Below are positions 23,437 to 32,167 of a stretch of DNA of 47,082 nucleotides, in pieces. The position numbers and the translations under genes were made by a program. Source of the stretch: an uncultured Actinomycetes bacterium (GTDB lineage: Bacteria; Actinomycetota; Actinomycetes; Nanopelagicales; Nanopelagicaceae); NCBI GenBank assembly GCA_903834145.1, contig CAILHY010000017.1:1-47082 (forward strand), given 5' to 3'. How positions within the stretch are numbered: the first letter of the stretch is position 1; every line of letters begins with the position of its first letter. The notes below the pieces were generated by a model. That model was not told where the DNA came from and made no database searches. It saw only the letters and a program-made list of their open reading frames with translations.

Positions 23437-24729
23437 TTACAGAGCGCGGCCCACCACGTGATAGCGAACCCCGCTCCATTTGCTTTCATCTGTTACGCCG
23501 CGGCCATCCAAAATTGTGCGCACGCCAGGAAACTTCGAACTATCGAGTTGACGATATTCCGAATGATCAGCTTGCACAATGACAGCGTCAGTTTCTTGTC
23601 CGTAGTGATAGGCATCAAATCCGTAATGATTGAGTTCTGCATCGGTGTACATCGGATCTTGCACAGCGACGATGGCTCCGGCATCTTTCAATGCGCTTAC
23701 TGTTGGAAATACTCCCGAAAATGCTGTCTCTTTTACTCCTCCGCGATAGGCGGCTCCAAGTACAACCACTCTTTGACCCTTAAGGTCTCCGTGGATCTTT
23801 GCAAGAGTATTTACGACGTGCGCTGGCATCGCGGCATTTGCACTTCTCGCAGCGCTCACTACTGTGGCTGAAGGATCATTCCAGAGATACATACGCGGAT
23901 AAATTGGAATGCAATGCCCGCCCACCGCAATGCCTGGGCGATGTATATGTGAGAACGGTTGAGAGTTTGATGCATCAATAACTTTTTGAACATCGATGCC
24001 ATGGGTCTCAGAAAAAAGAGCAAATTGATTGGCTAGCGCAATATTTACGTCGCGATAAGTAGTCTCTGCCAGTTTTGCAAGTTCGGACGCTTCCGAGCTA
24101 CCTAAATCCCATACGCCATTTGCTTGAGCCAAATCAGGACGATCATCAAAATCCAGGACGTCTTCATAAAACTTCACTCCACGAGCACCGCTCGCTTGAT
24201 CAATTCCGCCCACTAATTTTGGATACTTTCGCAAATCGGCAAAGACACGTCCAGTAAATACTCGTTCTGGTGAAAAGACCAAATGGAAATCGACTCCGGC
24301 TTTGAGCCCTGAGATCTCTTCAAGCATTGGTGCAAAGCGAGTGCGCGTTGTGCCCACAGGAAGTGTTGTTTCATAGGAAACTAACGTGCCCGCTTTGAGT
24401 CCTTGACCGATTGCCTTCGTTGCTGCATCCATCCATCCAAAATCCGGAACACCTTCTGCATCAACAAAGAGTGGAACAACAACTACCACTGCTTCACTTT
24501 GAGCCACGGCTGAAGTTGTATCTGTCGTGGCAGTAAGTGATCCGGCTTGAACAACTTCTGCTAAATATTGACTTAGGTGGGCTTCGCCTGGGAAAGGTTC
24601 GATTCCATCATTCACCTGGGCGACAGTTGTCTCGTTAACGTCCGCGCCAATTACCGTGTGGCCTTTACGTGCAAATTGCACTGCAAGAGGCAGGCCAATC
24701 TTTCCCATTGCCACGACGGTGATTTTCAT
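23437..24729 (-). CDS. nucleotide-sugar dehydrogenase (UDP-GlcNAc 6-dehydrogenase, WbpA-like)
   Basis: Oxidises C6 of a UDP-sugar to the uronate in two NAD-dependent steps. Predicted 430 aa. The N-terminal Rossmann motif is VVAMGKIGLPLA, with alanine at the first glycine position of GxGxxG. The catalytic cysteine lies in VGGHCIPIYP (about residue 265), and the C-terminal UDP-binding domain starts near RVVVLGAAYRGGVKE. With the WbpB/E/D-like genes upstream, UDP-GlcNAc is the likely substrate, but UDP-Glc or UDP-ManNAc cannot be excluded. It is last in the polysaccharide operon, 2 bp after the GT4 gene. Confidence 0.85.
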   Translation of the reverse strand: MKITVVAMGKIGLPLAVQFARKGHTVIGADVNETTVAQVNDGIEPFPGEAHLSQYLAEVVQAGSLTATTDTTSAVAQSEAVVVVVPLFVDAEGVPDFGWMDAATKAIGQGLKAGTLVSYETTLPVGTTRTRFAPMLEEISGLKAGVDFHLVFSPERVFTGRVFADLRKYPKLVGGIDQASGARGVKFYEDVLDFDDRPDLAQANGVWDLGSSEASELAKLAETTYRDVNIALANQFALFSETHGIDVQKVIDASNSQPFSHIHRPGIAVGGHCIPIYPRMYLWNDPSATVVSAARSANAAMPAHVVNTLAKIHGDLKGQRVVVLGAAYRGGVKETAFSGVFPTVSALKDAGAIVAVQDPMYTDAELNHYGFDAYHYGQETDAVIVQADHSEYRQLDSSKFPGVRTILDGRGVTDESKWSGVRYHVVGRAL

Positions 24730-24731
24730 AT

Positions 24732-26078
24732 TTATTTCCTTAACCTAGAACTTATTACTGCATCGGCCAATACCTGATGTGCATTGGTTAGTTTAACGCC
24801 TTGGTGTTCCCAAGAATATTCATCCAACATTTCAGGCGTGATTGCGGCTGCAAAGCGGGCTCGGTCCGCGGTAACTTCCTTCAAGCGAATTGCTAATTCG
24901 TTCGCATTTCCAGCGGTGAAAACGAGACCATTCCCATGCAGACGAACTTCCGCTGCCATCGCGCGGACATCACTCACGATGATCGGAAGACGTGCGTGAA
25001 GGTACTCGAAATATTTCGTAACCAAGGAAATTTCATGATTGAGGTGATGCAGGATTGGAATCACTCCACTGGTAGCGTCACTCACAAATGTTGATACATA
25101 CCATTCAGGAACATAAGGATGAAGGTGCAAGCGATCTTCCACGCCCAACGCTTTGGCGCGCTCGACAAGACTTAAAACATAGGGAGCGGAAGGATTAACA
25201 ACAAGCCCCACATGATGGCCTGGCGCAAACGACAGAGCTTCAACCATCGCATCTAAGCCGCGTTGAGGCGCAGCTGCTCCTACATAAACATGGAGTGGAA
25301 TCTCAGCGGGAAGCCCGATTTTCGACCTTATTGTCTTCATCTTTGGATCAATTTCTGGCTGTCGCAAACGTGGAGCATTAAGAACCACAGTAGGTCGCAC
25401 GGGAAGGCGATAATCATCTTCAAGCATTTCCGCGATCTTTTCAGAAACCGTCATAACGGAATTCACTTTTAGTATCGAATTAGTTTCAAGCATCGTCATA
25501 GCCTTTTGCCAAACTGGATGTTTTCGATGGACTCCTTGCACATATTCATGTGCGTCGTAGAGAACTTCAATTGTTCTTCCTTGGGCGGCGGCGCGCTTTT
25601 TTGCCCGAAGTGCCAGACCCAAGGTGTCGCAATCATTCGCATGAATAATGTCTGGGGCTAATTCATCAATAGTTGGTCCGTAAGAATCTTCGCCATCTCT
25701 AAGTAATGGCCATGCCGCGTATAAGAATCGTGGTGAGATCTTGAGTAACCATGGACTGGCCCATCTCCAAAAGAGGAAATCTGGTGCAATCATGCGCGAC
25801 CCGTAGCGAATGTATTTGTGTTTAATTTTGCGCGTGTAATTAAAAGGAAAGAAGGGAGTTTGACGCCTTTGCGCATATGTTTTCGATATTGGCGTACGTA
25901 CAATCGTAAAGCCCGAAGCGCTTTCACTTGCCGGAACATTTCCAATCAAACCCGCAAGCAATGTGACTTTGAAACCAGCAGCAGCAAGGCTTTCTGCAGA
26001 TTTAAGTACGCGCGAATCCCCGACAGCATTGTTTGTGACAAGAGAAAGTATATGAATGGACGCGCGTTCCGTGCTCAT
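24732..26078 (-). CDS. glycosyltransferase, GT4-like
   Basis: Predicted 448 aa. The GT-B start (IHILSLVTNNAVGDSRVLKSAESLAAAGFKV) carries the D-x-R-V-L-x-x-A pattern seen in GT4 proteins of capsule loci. The C-terminal donor half shows PLHVYVGAAAPQRGLDAMVEAL and the nucleotide-sugar region PILHHLNHEISLVTKYFEYLHARLPIIVSD. No membrane helix. Sugar and acceptor unknown. It lies inside the operon for the diacetamido-uronate sugar, so it may transfer it. Confidence 0.85.
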   Translation of the reverse strand: MSTERASIHILSLVTNNAVGDSRVLKSAESLAAAGFKVTLLAGLIGNVPASESASGFTIVRTPISKTYAQRRQTPFFPFNYTRKIKHKYIRYGSRMIAPDFLFWRWASPWLLKISPRFLYAAWPLLRDGEDSYGPTIDELAPDIIHANDCDTLGLALRAKKRAAAQGRTIEVLYDAHEYVQGVHRKHPVWQKAMTMLETNSILKVNSVMTVSEKIAEMLEDDYRLPVRPTVVLNAPRLRQPEIDPKMKTIRSKIGLPAEIPLHVYVGAAAPQRGLDAMVEALSFAPGHHVGLVVNPSAPYVLSLVERAKALGVEDRLHLHPYVPEWYVSTFVSDATSGVIPILHHLNHEISLVTKYFEYLHARLPIIVSDVRAMAAEVRLHGNGLVFTAGNANELAIRLKEVTADRARFAAAITPEMLDEYSWEHQGVKLTNAHQVLADAVISSRLRK

Positions 26079-26087
26079 CTCTACCTA

Positions 26088-27074
26088 TTAGTTGATAAGC
26101 GAGATAGTTGAGTTGGTTTGTGAACTCTTTATGATTGCTTCTGCAACGAGTACAGTTGCTAAGCCTTGTTGCATCGTGACGATGTCTGATGGTTTTCCAA
26201 GAATTGCATCACGGAAATTCTCATGCTCCATTTTGAGTGGCTCATGCTTAGAAATCGCATAACGAATAACATCGCCCTCGCTAACACCCCTAAATTGAGC
26301 GATTTCATCCCATTGAGATGCAACCGTGCCATTTGCATAGAAGGTGAGGTCTGCGGTCAAGGTGTCGGCAACAAATGCACCTTTTTCGCCAGTCAAAATC
26401 GTTACTCTTTCTTTGAGCGGACTAAGCCAATTAACTAAGTGACTAGTAATTGTTCCATCAGCCAAGGTTCCTACAACAGCAACAAGATCTTCATGTTCGC
26501 GACCAGTGCGCAAAGCTGTTCGCGCAGAAACACTTGCATAAGCTTGACCGGTAATCCAAGCGGTGAGGTCGATATCGTGCGTGGCTAAATCTTTAACAAC
26601 TCCTACATCGGCAATACGTGCAGGAAACGGACCTTGTCTGCGTGTAACAACTTGATAGAGCGAACCTAGTTGGTCAAGACGGCGGCGCGCCTCTTGTAGC
26701 GAAGGGTTGTAGCGCTCGATATGTCCAACTGCGCCCACTAACCCTGCCGAAGCAAATGCTTGAGTAAGTTCGACCGAAGATTTTGCATCGTGTGACAATG
26801 GTTTTTCCACCATTGCATGAATACCAGCGGCGGCTAACTCTTTGCCGATTTCTAAGTGATAGATAGTGGGTACTGCAACCATCGCATAATCAATTCCCAT
26901 GGCAATGAGTTCTGCAACGGAGGAAACAACGGGGCGTCCTTGGGCTACTCCGTTGGTATCACCTGCAGGATCAGAGACTCCAATGAAATCCACCCCTTGC
27001 AACGATGAAAGTACTCGAGCATGGTGGCGCCCCATCATTCCTAGGCCAATTAGGCCGGCTCGCAAATTCGCCAT
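26088..27074 (-). CDS. Gfo/Idh/MocA oxidoreductase (WbpB/WlbA-like)
   Basis: Predicted 328 aa. NAD-binding motif GLIGLGMMGRHHARVL at the N-terminus, and EKPLSHD, the family's catalytic-lysine motif, near residue 92. The likely reaction is oxidation at C3 of UDP-GlcNAcA to the 3-keto sugar, providing the substrate for the aminotransferase encoded 3 bp upstream. Assignment to WbpB rests on the surrounding genes (acetyltransferase, DegT aminotransferase, UDP-sugar 6-dehydrogenase). Confidence 0.85.
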   Translation of the reverse strand: MANLRAGLIGLGMMGRHHARVLSSLQGVDFIGVSDPAGDTNGVAQGRPVVSSVAELIAMGIDYAMVAVPTIYHLEIGKELAAAGIHAMVEKPLSHDAKSSVELTQAFASAGLVGAVGHIERYNPSLQEARRRLDQLGSLYQVVTRRQGPFPARIADVGVVKDLATHDIDLTAWITGQAYASVSARTALRTGREHEDLVAVVGTLADGTITSHLVNWLSPLKERVTILTGEKGAFVADTLTADLTFYANGTVASQWDEIAQFRGVSEGDVIRYAISKHEPLKMEHENFRDAILGKPSDIVTMQQGLATVLVAEAIIKSSQTNSTISLIN

Positions 27075-27077
27075 GAA

Positions 27078-28163
27078 CTACGCTCCTGCTGCAGCGATGG
27101 AATTAATTACCGAAACAACAGTCTCTAAATCGTTCTGCGAAAGTGCTGGGTGTACTGGAATAGAAAGTACTTGCGCAGCTGCGCTTGTAGTTTCTGGTAA
27201 ATCAAATGTATGTCCGAATGATGGAAGTTGATGAACTGGAATTGGGTAGTACACACCATTGCCTACGCCACGTTTGGTCATTTCTGCCGAAAATGCATCG
27301 CGATCATGTCCAACAATTCGGATTGTGTACTGGTGATACACGTGGAAAGCACCTGGCGCGACGAACGGCACTACTACGCCTTTGAGGTTCTCATCTAAGA
27401 ACTTCGCATTGGCGCGACGTTGATCGGTCCAAGCCGTAAGTTTCGTCAATTGCACTCGGCCGATGGCGGCATGAATATCAGTCATTCGCGTATTGAACCC
27501 AACAACTTCGTTTTCATAACGCTTTTCCATGCCTTGATTGCGAAGCAATCGACACATTCGGGCGGTCTCGTCGGAGGCGGTAGAAATCATTCCGCCTTCA
27601 CCGGAAGTCATGTTCTTTGTTGGATAAAAAGAGAAGACGCCGGCATCACCGAATGCACCGACAGGAGTTCCATCTAAAGAAGCCATGTGTGCTTGAGCAG
27701 CATCTTCGATTACAAGTAAATTGTGTTTTGCTGCGAGCGCCATAATCTCTTTCATGGCTGCTGGTTGACCATAGAGGTGCACCGGTTGAATCGCGCGCGT
27801 GCGAGGGGAAATTGCCGCCTCAATGGCAGCTGGATCAACATTGAATGTTCGTGGATCAATATCTACAAACACAGGTGTTGCACCTGTGAGCGCGACGGAG
27901 TTGGCAGTAGCCGCGAAGGTAAAGGAAGGAACGATGACCTCATCGCCGGCCTTAAGTCCAAGCGCGACGAGGGCCATGTGTAAGCCAGATGTTCCAGAGT
28001 TGACGGCGATGCAATGACGACCACCCACGAAGGCGGAAAACTCGTTTTCAAAAGCAGCAACCTCTGGGCCTTGCGCCATCATTCCTGAAAGAAGAACGCG
28101 ATCAACTGCTGCGCGCTCATCGGCTCCGACTATTGGCTTGGCTGCTGGAATCATTGTTGTCAT
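27078..28163 (-). CDS. DegT/DnrJ/EryC1/StrS sugar aminotransferase (WbpE/WlbC-like)
   Basis: PLP enzyme transferring an amino group to a keto-sugar nucleotide. Predicted 361 aa. The sequence opens with IPAAKPIVGADERAAVDRVLLSG. The PLP lysine lies in FSFYPTKNMTSGEGGM (about residue 182), DAAQAH is the cofactor aspartate region, and GFNTRMTDIHAAIG is the typical substrate loop. In context it should make UDP-GlcNAc(3N)A. It overlaps the upstream acetyltransferase by 4 bp. Confidence 0.9.
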   Translation of the reverse strand: MTTMIPAAKPIVGADERAAVDRVLLSGMMAQGPEVAAFENEFSAFVGGRHCIAVNSGTSGLHMALVALGLKAGDEVIVPSFTFAATANSVALTGATPVFVDIDPRTFNVDPAAIEAAISPRTRAIQPVHLYGQPAAMKEIMALAAKHNLLVIEDAAQAHMASLDGTPVGAFGDAGVFSFYPTKNMTSGEGGMISTASDETARMCRLLRNQGMEKRYENEVVGFNTRMTDIHAAIGRVQLTKLTAWTDQRRANAKFLDENLKGVVVPFVAPGAFHVYHQYTIRIVGHDRDAFSAEMTKRGVGNGVYYPIPVHQLPSFGHTFDLPETTSAAAQVLSIPVHPALSQNDLETVVSVINSIAAAGA

Positions 28164-28762
28164 TGCTCTACTTCCACGAGGGTGTTGGTGTCTTTTTGAA
28201 AATATTCTGCGCCGGTTTTAGGACAAAGAAACTTTCCAGCGCCTTCATCGGTTAATGGTACGCCAGCCTTTCCAACCCAACGAATTCGCTTGGCAGGCAC
28301 TCCAGCAACGAGCGCGAAGGCAGGAACTTTCCTTGTAACGGTGGAGCCCGCGGCAACTAATGCCCATGCGCCAATCTCTACAGGTGCAACACAAATGCTT
28401 CCAGCGCCGATAGATGCACCTTCACGAATCGTCACGCCAGTAGCATCCCAATCGCTTCCACTCTTTTGAGAGCCATCAGGATTTACCGCGCGAGGGAATT
28501 CATCATTTGTGAGAATGACACCGGGTCCAATGAAAACACCAGCTTCGATGAAAGCAGGTTCATATACGAGGGCATAATTTTGGATCTTGCTATTGGCTCC
28601 AACGTGCACACCATTTCCAATATATGCACCTCGGCCAACAATGACGTTCTCTCCAAGTTCGCAATCTTCGCGAACCTGCGCGTAATGCCAAATGGATGCA
28701 CCCGCTCCGATTTTTGCATTTGCCGCGACATCAGCAGTGGCATGAATTCTGGGCGCGGACAT
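28160..28762 (-). CDS. left-handed beta-helix N-acetyltransferase (WbpD/WlbB-like)
   Basis: Predicted 200 aa. Hexapeptide repeats fill residues 8-150 (VAANAKIGAGASIWHYAQV, VHVGANSKIQNYALVYEPAFIEAGVFIGPGVILTND), ending with the acetyl-CoA region LVAAGSTVTRKVPAFALVAGVPAKRIRWVG. N34-P-R-like segments agree with WbpD as I remember it. It acetylates the 3-amino group to give UDP-2,3-diacetamido-glucuronate. The C-terminus FLCPKTGAEYF keeps only one cysteine of the zinc-ribbon-like tail seen in relatives. It is first of the sugar-nucleotide genes. Confidence 0.88.
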   Translation of the reverse strand: MSAPRIHATADVAANAKIGAGASIWHYAQVREDCELGENVIVGRGAYIGNGVHVGANSKIQNYALVYEPAFIEAGVFIGPGVILTNDEFPRAVNPDGSQKSGSDWDATGVTIREGASIGAGSICVAPVEIGAWALVAAGSTVTRKVPAFALVAGVPAKRIRWVGKAGVPLTDEGAGKFLCPKTGAEYFQKDTNTLVEVEQ

Positions 28763-28783
28763 GGGTAAACCTTACCTTTTCAC

Positions 28784-29875
28784 TTACTTTAAGCCCGCTA
28801 TTGCATCTGCGATGAGGTCGTAACGTGCGCCACTGCGCCAATTTACAGATTCAATCTCGGCGCGAACCCTCACCTCTGAGTATTTGCCGCGATTTTCGGC
28901 CCATGAATTCATAATCCCAGCGCTCTGACCTGCAGTCAGTTCATTGGTGTCAAGGTCAACGGTGGCCCCGGCTCGAGAGGCAATGATGACTTCACGGGGT
29001 CTAGGTAAATCCGTAGTTATCACGGGAATTCCGCATGCTAAGTATTCACCGATCTTTGTTGGCCACGCTCTTTGAAATGCAGGAGTTTTTTCCAATAGAG
29101 AAAGGCCAACCCATGCGCCTCGTGCCAGACTCCACGAGTCCTGAGGTTTAAGGGCGCCGTGAAACTTCACACGATCTGCAGCGGAAGAATTCTCTTTCCA
29201 TTCCAATACGCGAGGCATGTCTTCGCTCGCTATTATTCCGACAATATCTAGATGCCAATCTGGGGCTAACTCCAGAGTACGAAGCATCGACCACAATCCG
29301 CGCGAACCCCGCACATCCCCTACATAGAGGGCGCGCGGCATTTCATCGGCTGCGTGAATGTCCGGTAGAAAACGAACATCGGGTGCATTGCGAACAACGA
29401 TTCGATTCTTGGCTTCGTGCGGTGGAACCCAATCATCAACAACAATCGTTGCATCGGCCTTTCCACTGGCAAAAATGGCAGCTTTGGCAATTGCCGTTGC
29501 AATAACTTTTTGAATTCCTTTAGCCCACGCACGATCCTCAATAAGTAATAGATAGTCCTCGCGAACATCAGCTACCCATGGTCTCCTGCGAATCAGAGAA
29601 TCCATCCATATTGCGATGGCTCCTTCAGGATCCGGAGTGAAAAGTACTCGTCCCCGTGCTTTCCAAGGAATTAGCATTGAATTAGTAAAGCGAAGGACGC
29701 GAGACCCCTTTGGTACAGAGTGAAATATTACGCTCTCCGGTAGATCAGATTTATTTCCCGTGCTGAAAAGTTCAATTGTTAAACCCTTGCTAATACACGA
29801 AGCCATGACTCTTTGCAGACGGGCATTGGACACATCGCGACCAGCAGCGATTATGGTCACGTCATATCGCGCCAT
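28784..29875 (-). CDS. glycosyltransferase (GT-B fold)
   Basis: Start set at the ATG at 29875 (363 aa; MARYDVTIIAAGRDVSNARLQR), which overlaps the upstream glycosyltransferase stop by 14 bp; the frame is open further but would run deep into that gene. The GT4-type donor domain has ALYVGDVRGSRGLWSMLRTL followed by FQRAWPTKIGEYLACGIPVITTD with the E-x7-E-like region. No membrane helix. Sugar unknown. Part of the surface-polysaccharide operon. Confidence 0.8.
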   Translation of the reverse strand: MARYDVTIIAAGRDVSNARLQRVMASCISKGLTIELFSTGNKSDLPESVIFHSVPKGSRVLRFTNSMLIPWKARGRVLFTPDPEGAIAIWMDSLIRRRPWVADVREDYLLLIEDRAWAKGIQKVIATAIAKAAIFASGKADATIVVDDWVPPHEAKNRIVVRNAPDVRFLPDIHAADEMPRALYVGDVRGSRGLWSMLRTLELAPDWHLDIVGIIASEDMPRVLEWKENSSAADRVKFHGALKPQDSWSLARGAWVGLSLLEKTPAFQRAWPTKIGEYLACGIPVITTDLPRPREVIIASRAGATVDLDTNELTAGQSAGIMNSWAENRGKYSEVRVRAEIESVNWRSGARYDLIADAIAGLK

Positions 29876-31037
29876 AAATCCCTCGCAATACTTCGGCGTC
29901 ACTTTCCCATGAAAGTTCACGTTGTGCGGCTCGAACATTTGCAATCAATTGTGAGTGGCGTGCAATTGCTCGGGTTATTGCTGCCACCATCGATTGTGAA
30001 TCACCTGCATCATAAAGTTCGCCAAGGTCATACTTGCGAACGATGATTGCAAGTTCAGTGACATCTGTTGCAATCACGGGAACTCCTGCATGCACGGCGT
30101 GAAAGAGCTTATTTGGAAGTGCCAGGCGGTGTGATTCAAATTGGTCTGAATGTGTAACAAAAACCAAACCAGCGTGTTGCATGGCTTTTGTAACAGCCTC
30201 AATCGACTGCGATGTTAGGACTTCAATCCCGGCCGCTCGCGCCTTTGGCACATAATTCGTCGCCCATTGATTTTCGTGATCGCCCATCCATGATATTCCC
30301 AAAGTTATTTTCTGTGCGACATCGATGATCACTTCAAGTTCTCGGAATGCATCAATTCTTCCAGCATAAATAATCCCGTTTGGAGGCGAAACAACGTTGG
30401 AATTATTTTTGGGACTTGGGAAAGAATTTCGTACTACATGAACATTTCGCAGTCCACGTTGGGTTCGCATCAGGTCAGCAATAGATTCGCCAACAGTAAT
30501 CACCGCAACGGCATGTGCTGCCAACTTCTTTTCAAGAGCGGCTTCACGGCGATCGATGAAAGGAGTCGCTCGATATTGACGTTGACGTCCAAGCCACCAC
30601 TCGTGACTGTCGTAAACGAACGGCACGTGATGTTCACGGCTCAATCGCTCTCCAACTTCCAGCGCAGTGAAATCGTGTGCATGGACCACATCAAATTTCA
30701 TGGATGTTGCAATCACGTAGGCGGCTTCTGCCCATACCGCGAATGAACGATTTCTATGTTGAGGTAAGAGAAACCATCGGATTGCGCGCAAATGTGGCGG
30801 CAACCTCTTTGTGGTCAAAGATCCCATTGCAGCAGGGCGAAGGCCTTGCCCACTCGATGCTGAATAGATATGCATTCCATCAGGTGCTACAAAATCATTC
30901 GGGACGTTTCGGCCGATGATCGAGACCTCAAATCCTTCAGAAACCAAACATTGTGCCTCGCGAAGAACACGAGTATCTGTGGCCACCGTGGTGGCAACCA
31001 GCATGAGCACGGACTTTGGTTTCTTTTTATGGCTCAC
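29862..31037 (-). CDS. glycosyltransferase, GT4-like
   Basis: Predicted 391 aa. The N-terminal acceptor domain (SVLMLVATTVATDTRVLREAQCLVSEGFEV) is related in wording to the 24732-26078 enzyme. The C-terminal donor domain has GIIYAGRIDAFRELEVIIDVA and HRLALPNKLFHAVHAGVPVIATDV. It is first of the minus-strand polysaccharide operon, whose promoter must sit in the 35-bp gap before the divergent DedA gene or inside neighbouring coding sequence. Confidence 0.85.
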   Translation of the reverse strand: MSHKKKPKSVLMLVATTVATDTRVLREAQCLVSEGFEVSIIGRNVPNDFVAPDGMHIYSASSGQGLRPAAMGSLTTKRLPPHLRAIRWFLLPQHRNRSFAVWAEAAYVIATSMKFDVVHAHDFTALEVGERLSREHHVPFVYDSHEWWLGRQRQYRATPFIDRREAALEKKLAAHAVAVITVGESIADLMRTQRGLRNVHVVRNSFPSPKNNSNVVSPPNGIIYAGRIDAFRELEVIIDVAQKITLGISWMGDHENQWATNYVPKARAAGIEVLTSQSIEAVTKAMQHAGLVFVTHSDQFESHRLALPNKLFHAVHAGVPVIATDVTELAIIVRKYDLGELYDAGDSQSMVAAITRAIARHSQLIANVRAAQRELSWESDAEVLRGIYGAI

Positions 31038-31072
31038 AAGGCAAAGATACTGCCTACCAATAGGCTTACCCC

Positions 31073-31699
31073 ATGTCTCAATGGATTGAAACGAGTTCGC
31101 ACTGGCTTATCGGTCATCATTTTCAAATTCCCCTCTTCATTTTGCTCATTACCTTTGCTTTCGTTGAAGATGCTGCCTTCGTTGGCTTTGTTTTGCCTGG
31201 GGAAACATCCCTTTTAATTGGTGGCGTTCTCGCCCACCAGGGCGTATGGCCGTTGTGGCTTTTCCTTTCTTGCGCCATCGTTGCGGCAATTGTCGGAGAT
31301 TCCGTAGGATATGAAATCGGAAAACACTTCGGCCCTCGAATACAAGTCTCCGGACTTGGAAGATTCGTTGGTGAAAAACGATGGCAACTTGCTCAACGTA
31401 TCTTTGATAAGTATCACGCAGGTGCGATTTTCTTTGGACGGGCCCAGGCGCTATTGCGTGCTCTTGTTCCAGCACTCGCCGGTATGAACCGCGTGCCATA
31501 TCGAACATTCCTCAAATGGAACGCTGCGGGAGGAATCGTTTTCTCAACCATTATTGTGATGTTGGGATATGAGTTCTCAACACAATTAAGCAAAGTTGAG
31601 CATGCATTGAAATATTGGGCGATTGGATTCTTAACGATTGCTGTGATTGTTATTTTGTATCTCAAGCGCAAGCTTGAAAAGATAATTGAATCAGAATAG
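31073..31699 (+). CDS. DedA/VTT-family membrane protein
   Basis: Predicted 208 aa. Signature FVLPGETSLLIGGVLAHQG (about residues 40-58), GDSVGYEIGKHFG, and FFGRAQALLRALVPALAGMNRVPYRTFLKWNAAGG (about 120-155), with four to five membrane helices. A likely lipid-carrier flippase-type protein. Its position against the polysaccharide operon suggests, but does not show, a role with undecaprenyl phosphate. Divergent from the glycosyltransferase gene with 35 bp between. Second DedA in the window. Confidence 0.88.
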   Translation: MSQWIETSSHWLIGHHFQIPLFILLITFAFVEDAAFVGFVLPGETSLLIGGVLAHQGVWPLWLFLSCAIVAAIVGDSVGYEIGKHFGPRIQVSGLGRFVGEKRWQLAQRIFDKYHAGAIFFGRAQALLRALVPALAGMNRVPYRTFLKWNAAGGIVFSTIIVMLGYEFSTQLSKVEHALKYWAIGFLTIAVIVILYLKRKLEKIIESE

Positions 31700-31720
31700 G
31701 TATTCCAGTAACCTTCGCCA

Positions 31721-32164
31721 ATGTTAAATATCTCGCGTCGGCGCATTTTGCAAAGCGCTATTGCAATTACCCCCGGCTTTCTCTTGGCCAAAATGAATAC
31801 CGCTCAAGCGTTTTCCTTGAAAGATGCAGCGACCGCCTCTCTTGGATCGCTCGTTGATAAGTCATCAGCGATCAAAGTTGGAAAAACATTAATTTATTCA
31901 GGACAAAGCGCCTCTGGTCAACAAATTGAAGTTGTCATCACTCGAACAAAAAAAGGGCTCTTTGCTCTCAATGGGGCTTGTACTCATCAAGGATGTGGAG
32001 TGGCCCTTCAAGGCACTCAATTGGTCTGCCCATGTCATCGTTCTGTATTTAAGGCCGATACCGGCGCAGTAGTAAATGGACCTAATGGAGCGCCAGCAAA
32101 TTCGATTGCTCCGCTTGTGAAGTTCAAGGTCACCGAAAGCAAGGGCAATATCTATATTAAGTAA
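31721..32164 (+). CDS. Rieske [2Fe-2S] protein with Tat-type leader
   Basis: Predicted 147 aa. The N-terminus MLNISRRRILQSAIAITPGF carries a twin-arginine motif and hydrophobic stretch. The Rieske ligands are in CTHQGCG (about residue 86) and CPCHRSVF (about 106), the usual C-x-H...C-x2-H pattern with extra disulfide cysteines. It is a small stand-alone electron carrier, exported folded. The partner oxidase is not next to it; the molybdopterin enzyme at 42486 is a possible but remote partner. It lies 21 bp after the DedA gene. Confidence 0.88.
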   Translation: MLNISRRRILQSAIAITPGFLLAKMNTAQAFSLKDAATASLGSLVDKSSAIKVGKTLIYSGQSASGQQIEVVITRTKKGLFALNGACTHQGCGVALQGTQLVCPCHRSVFKADTGAVVNGPNGAPANSIAPLVKFKVTESKGNIYIK

Positions 32165-32167
32165 GTT

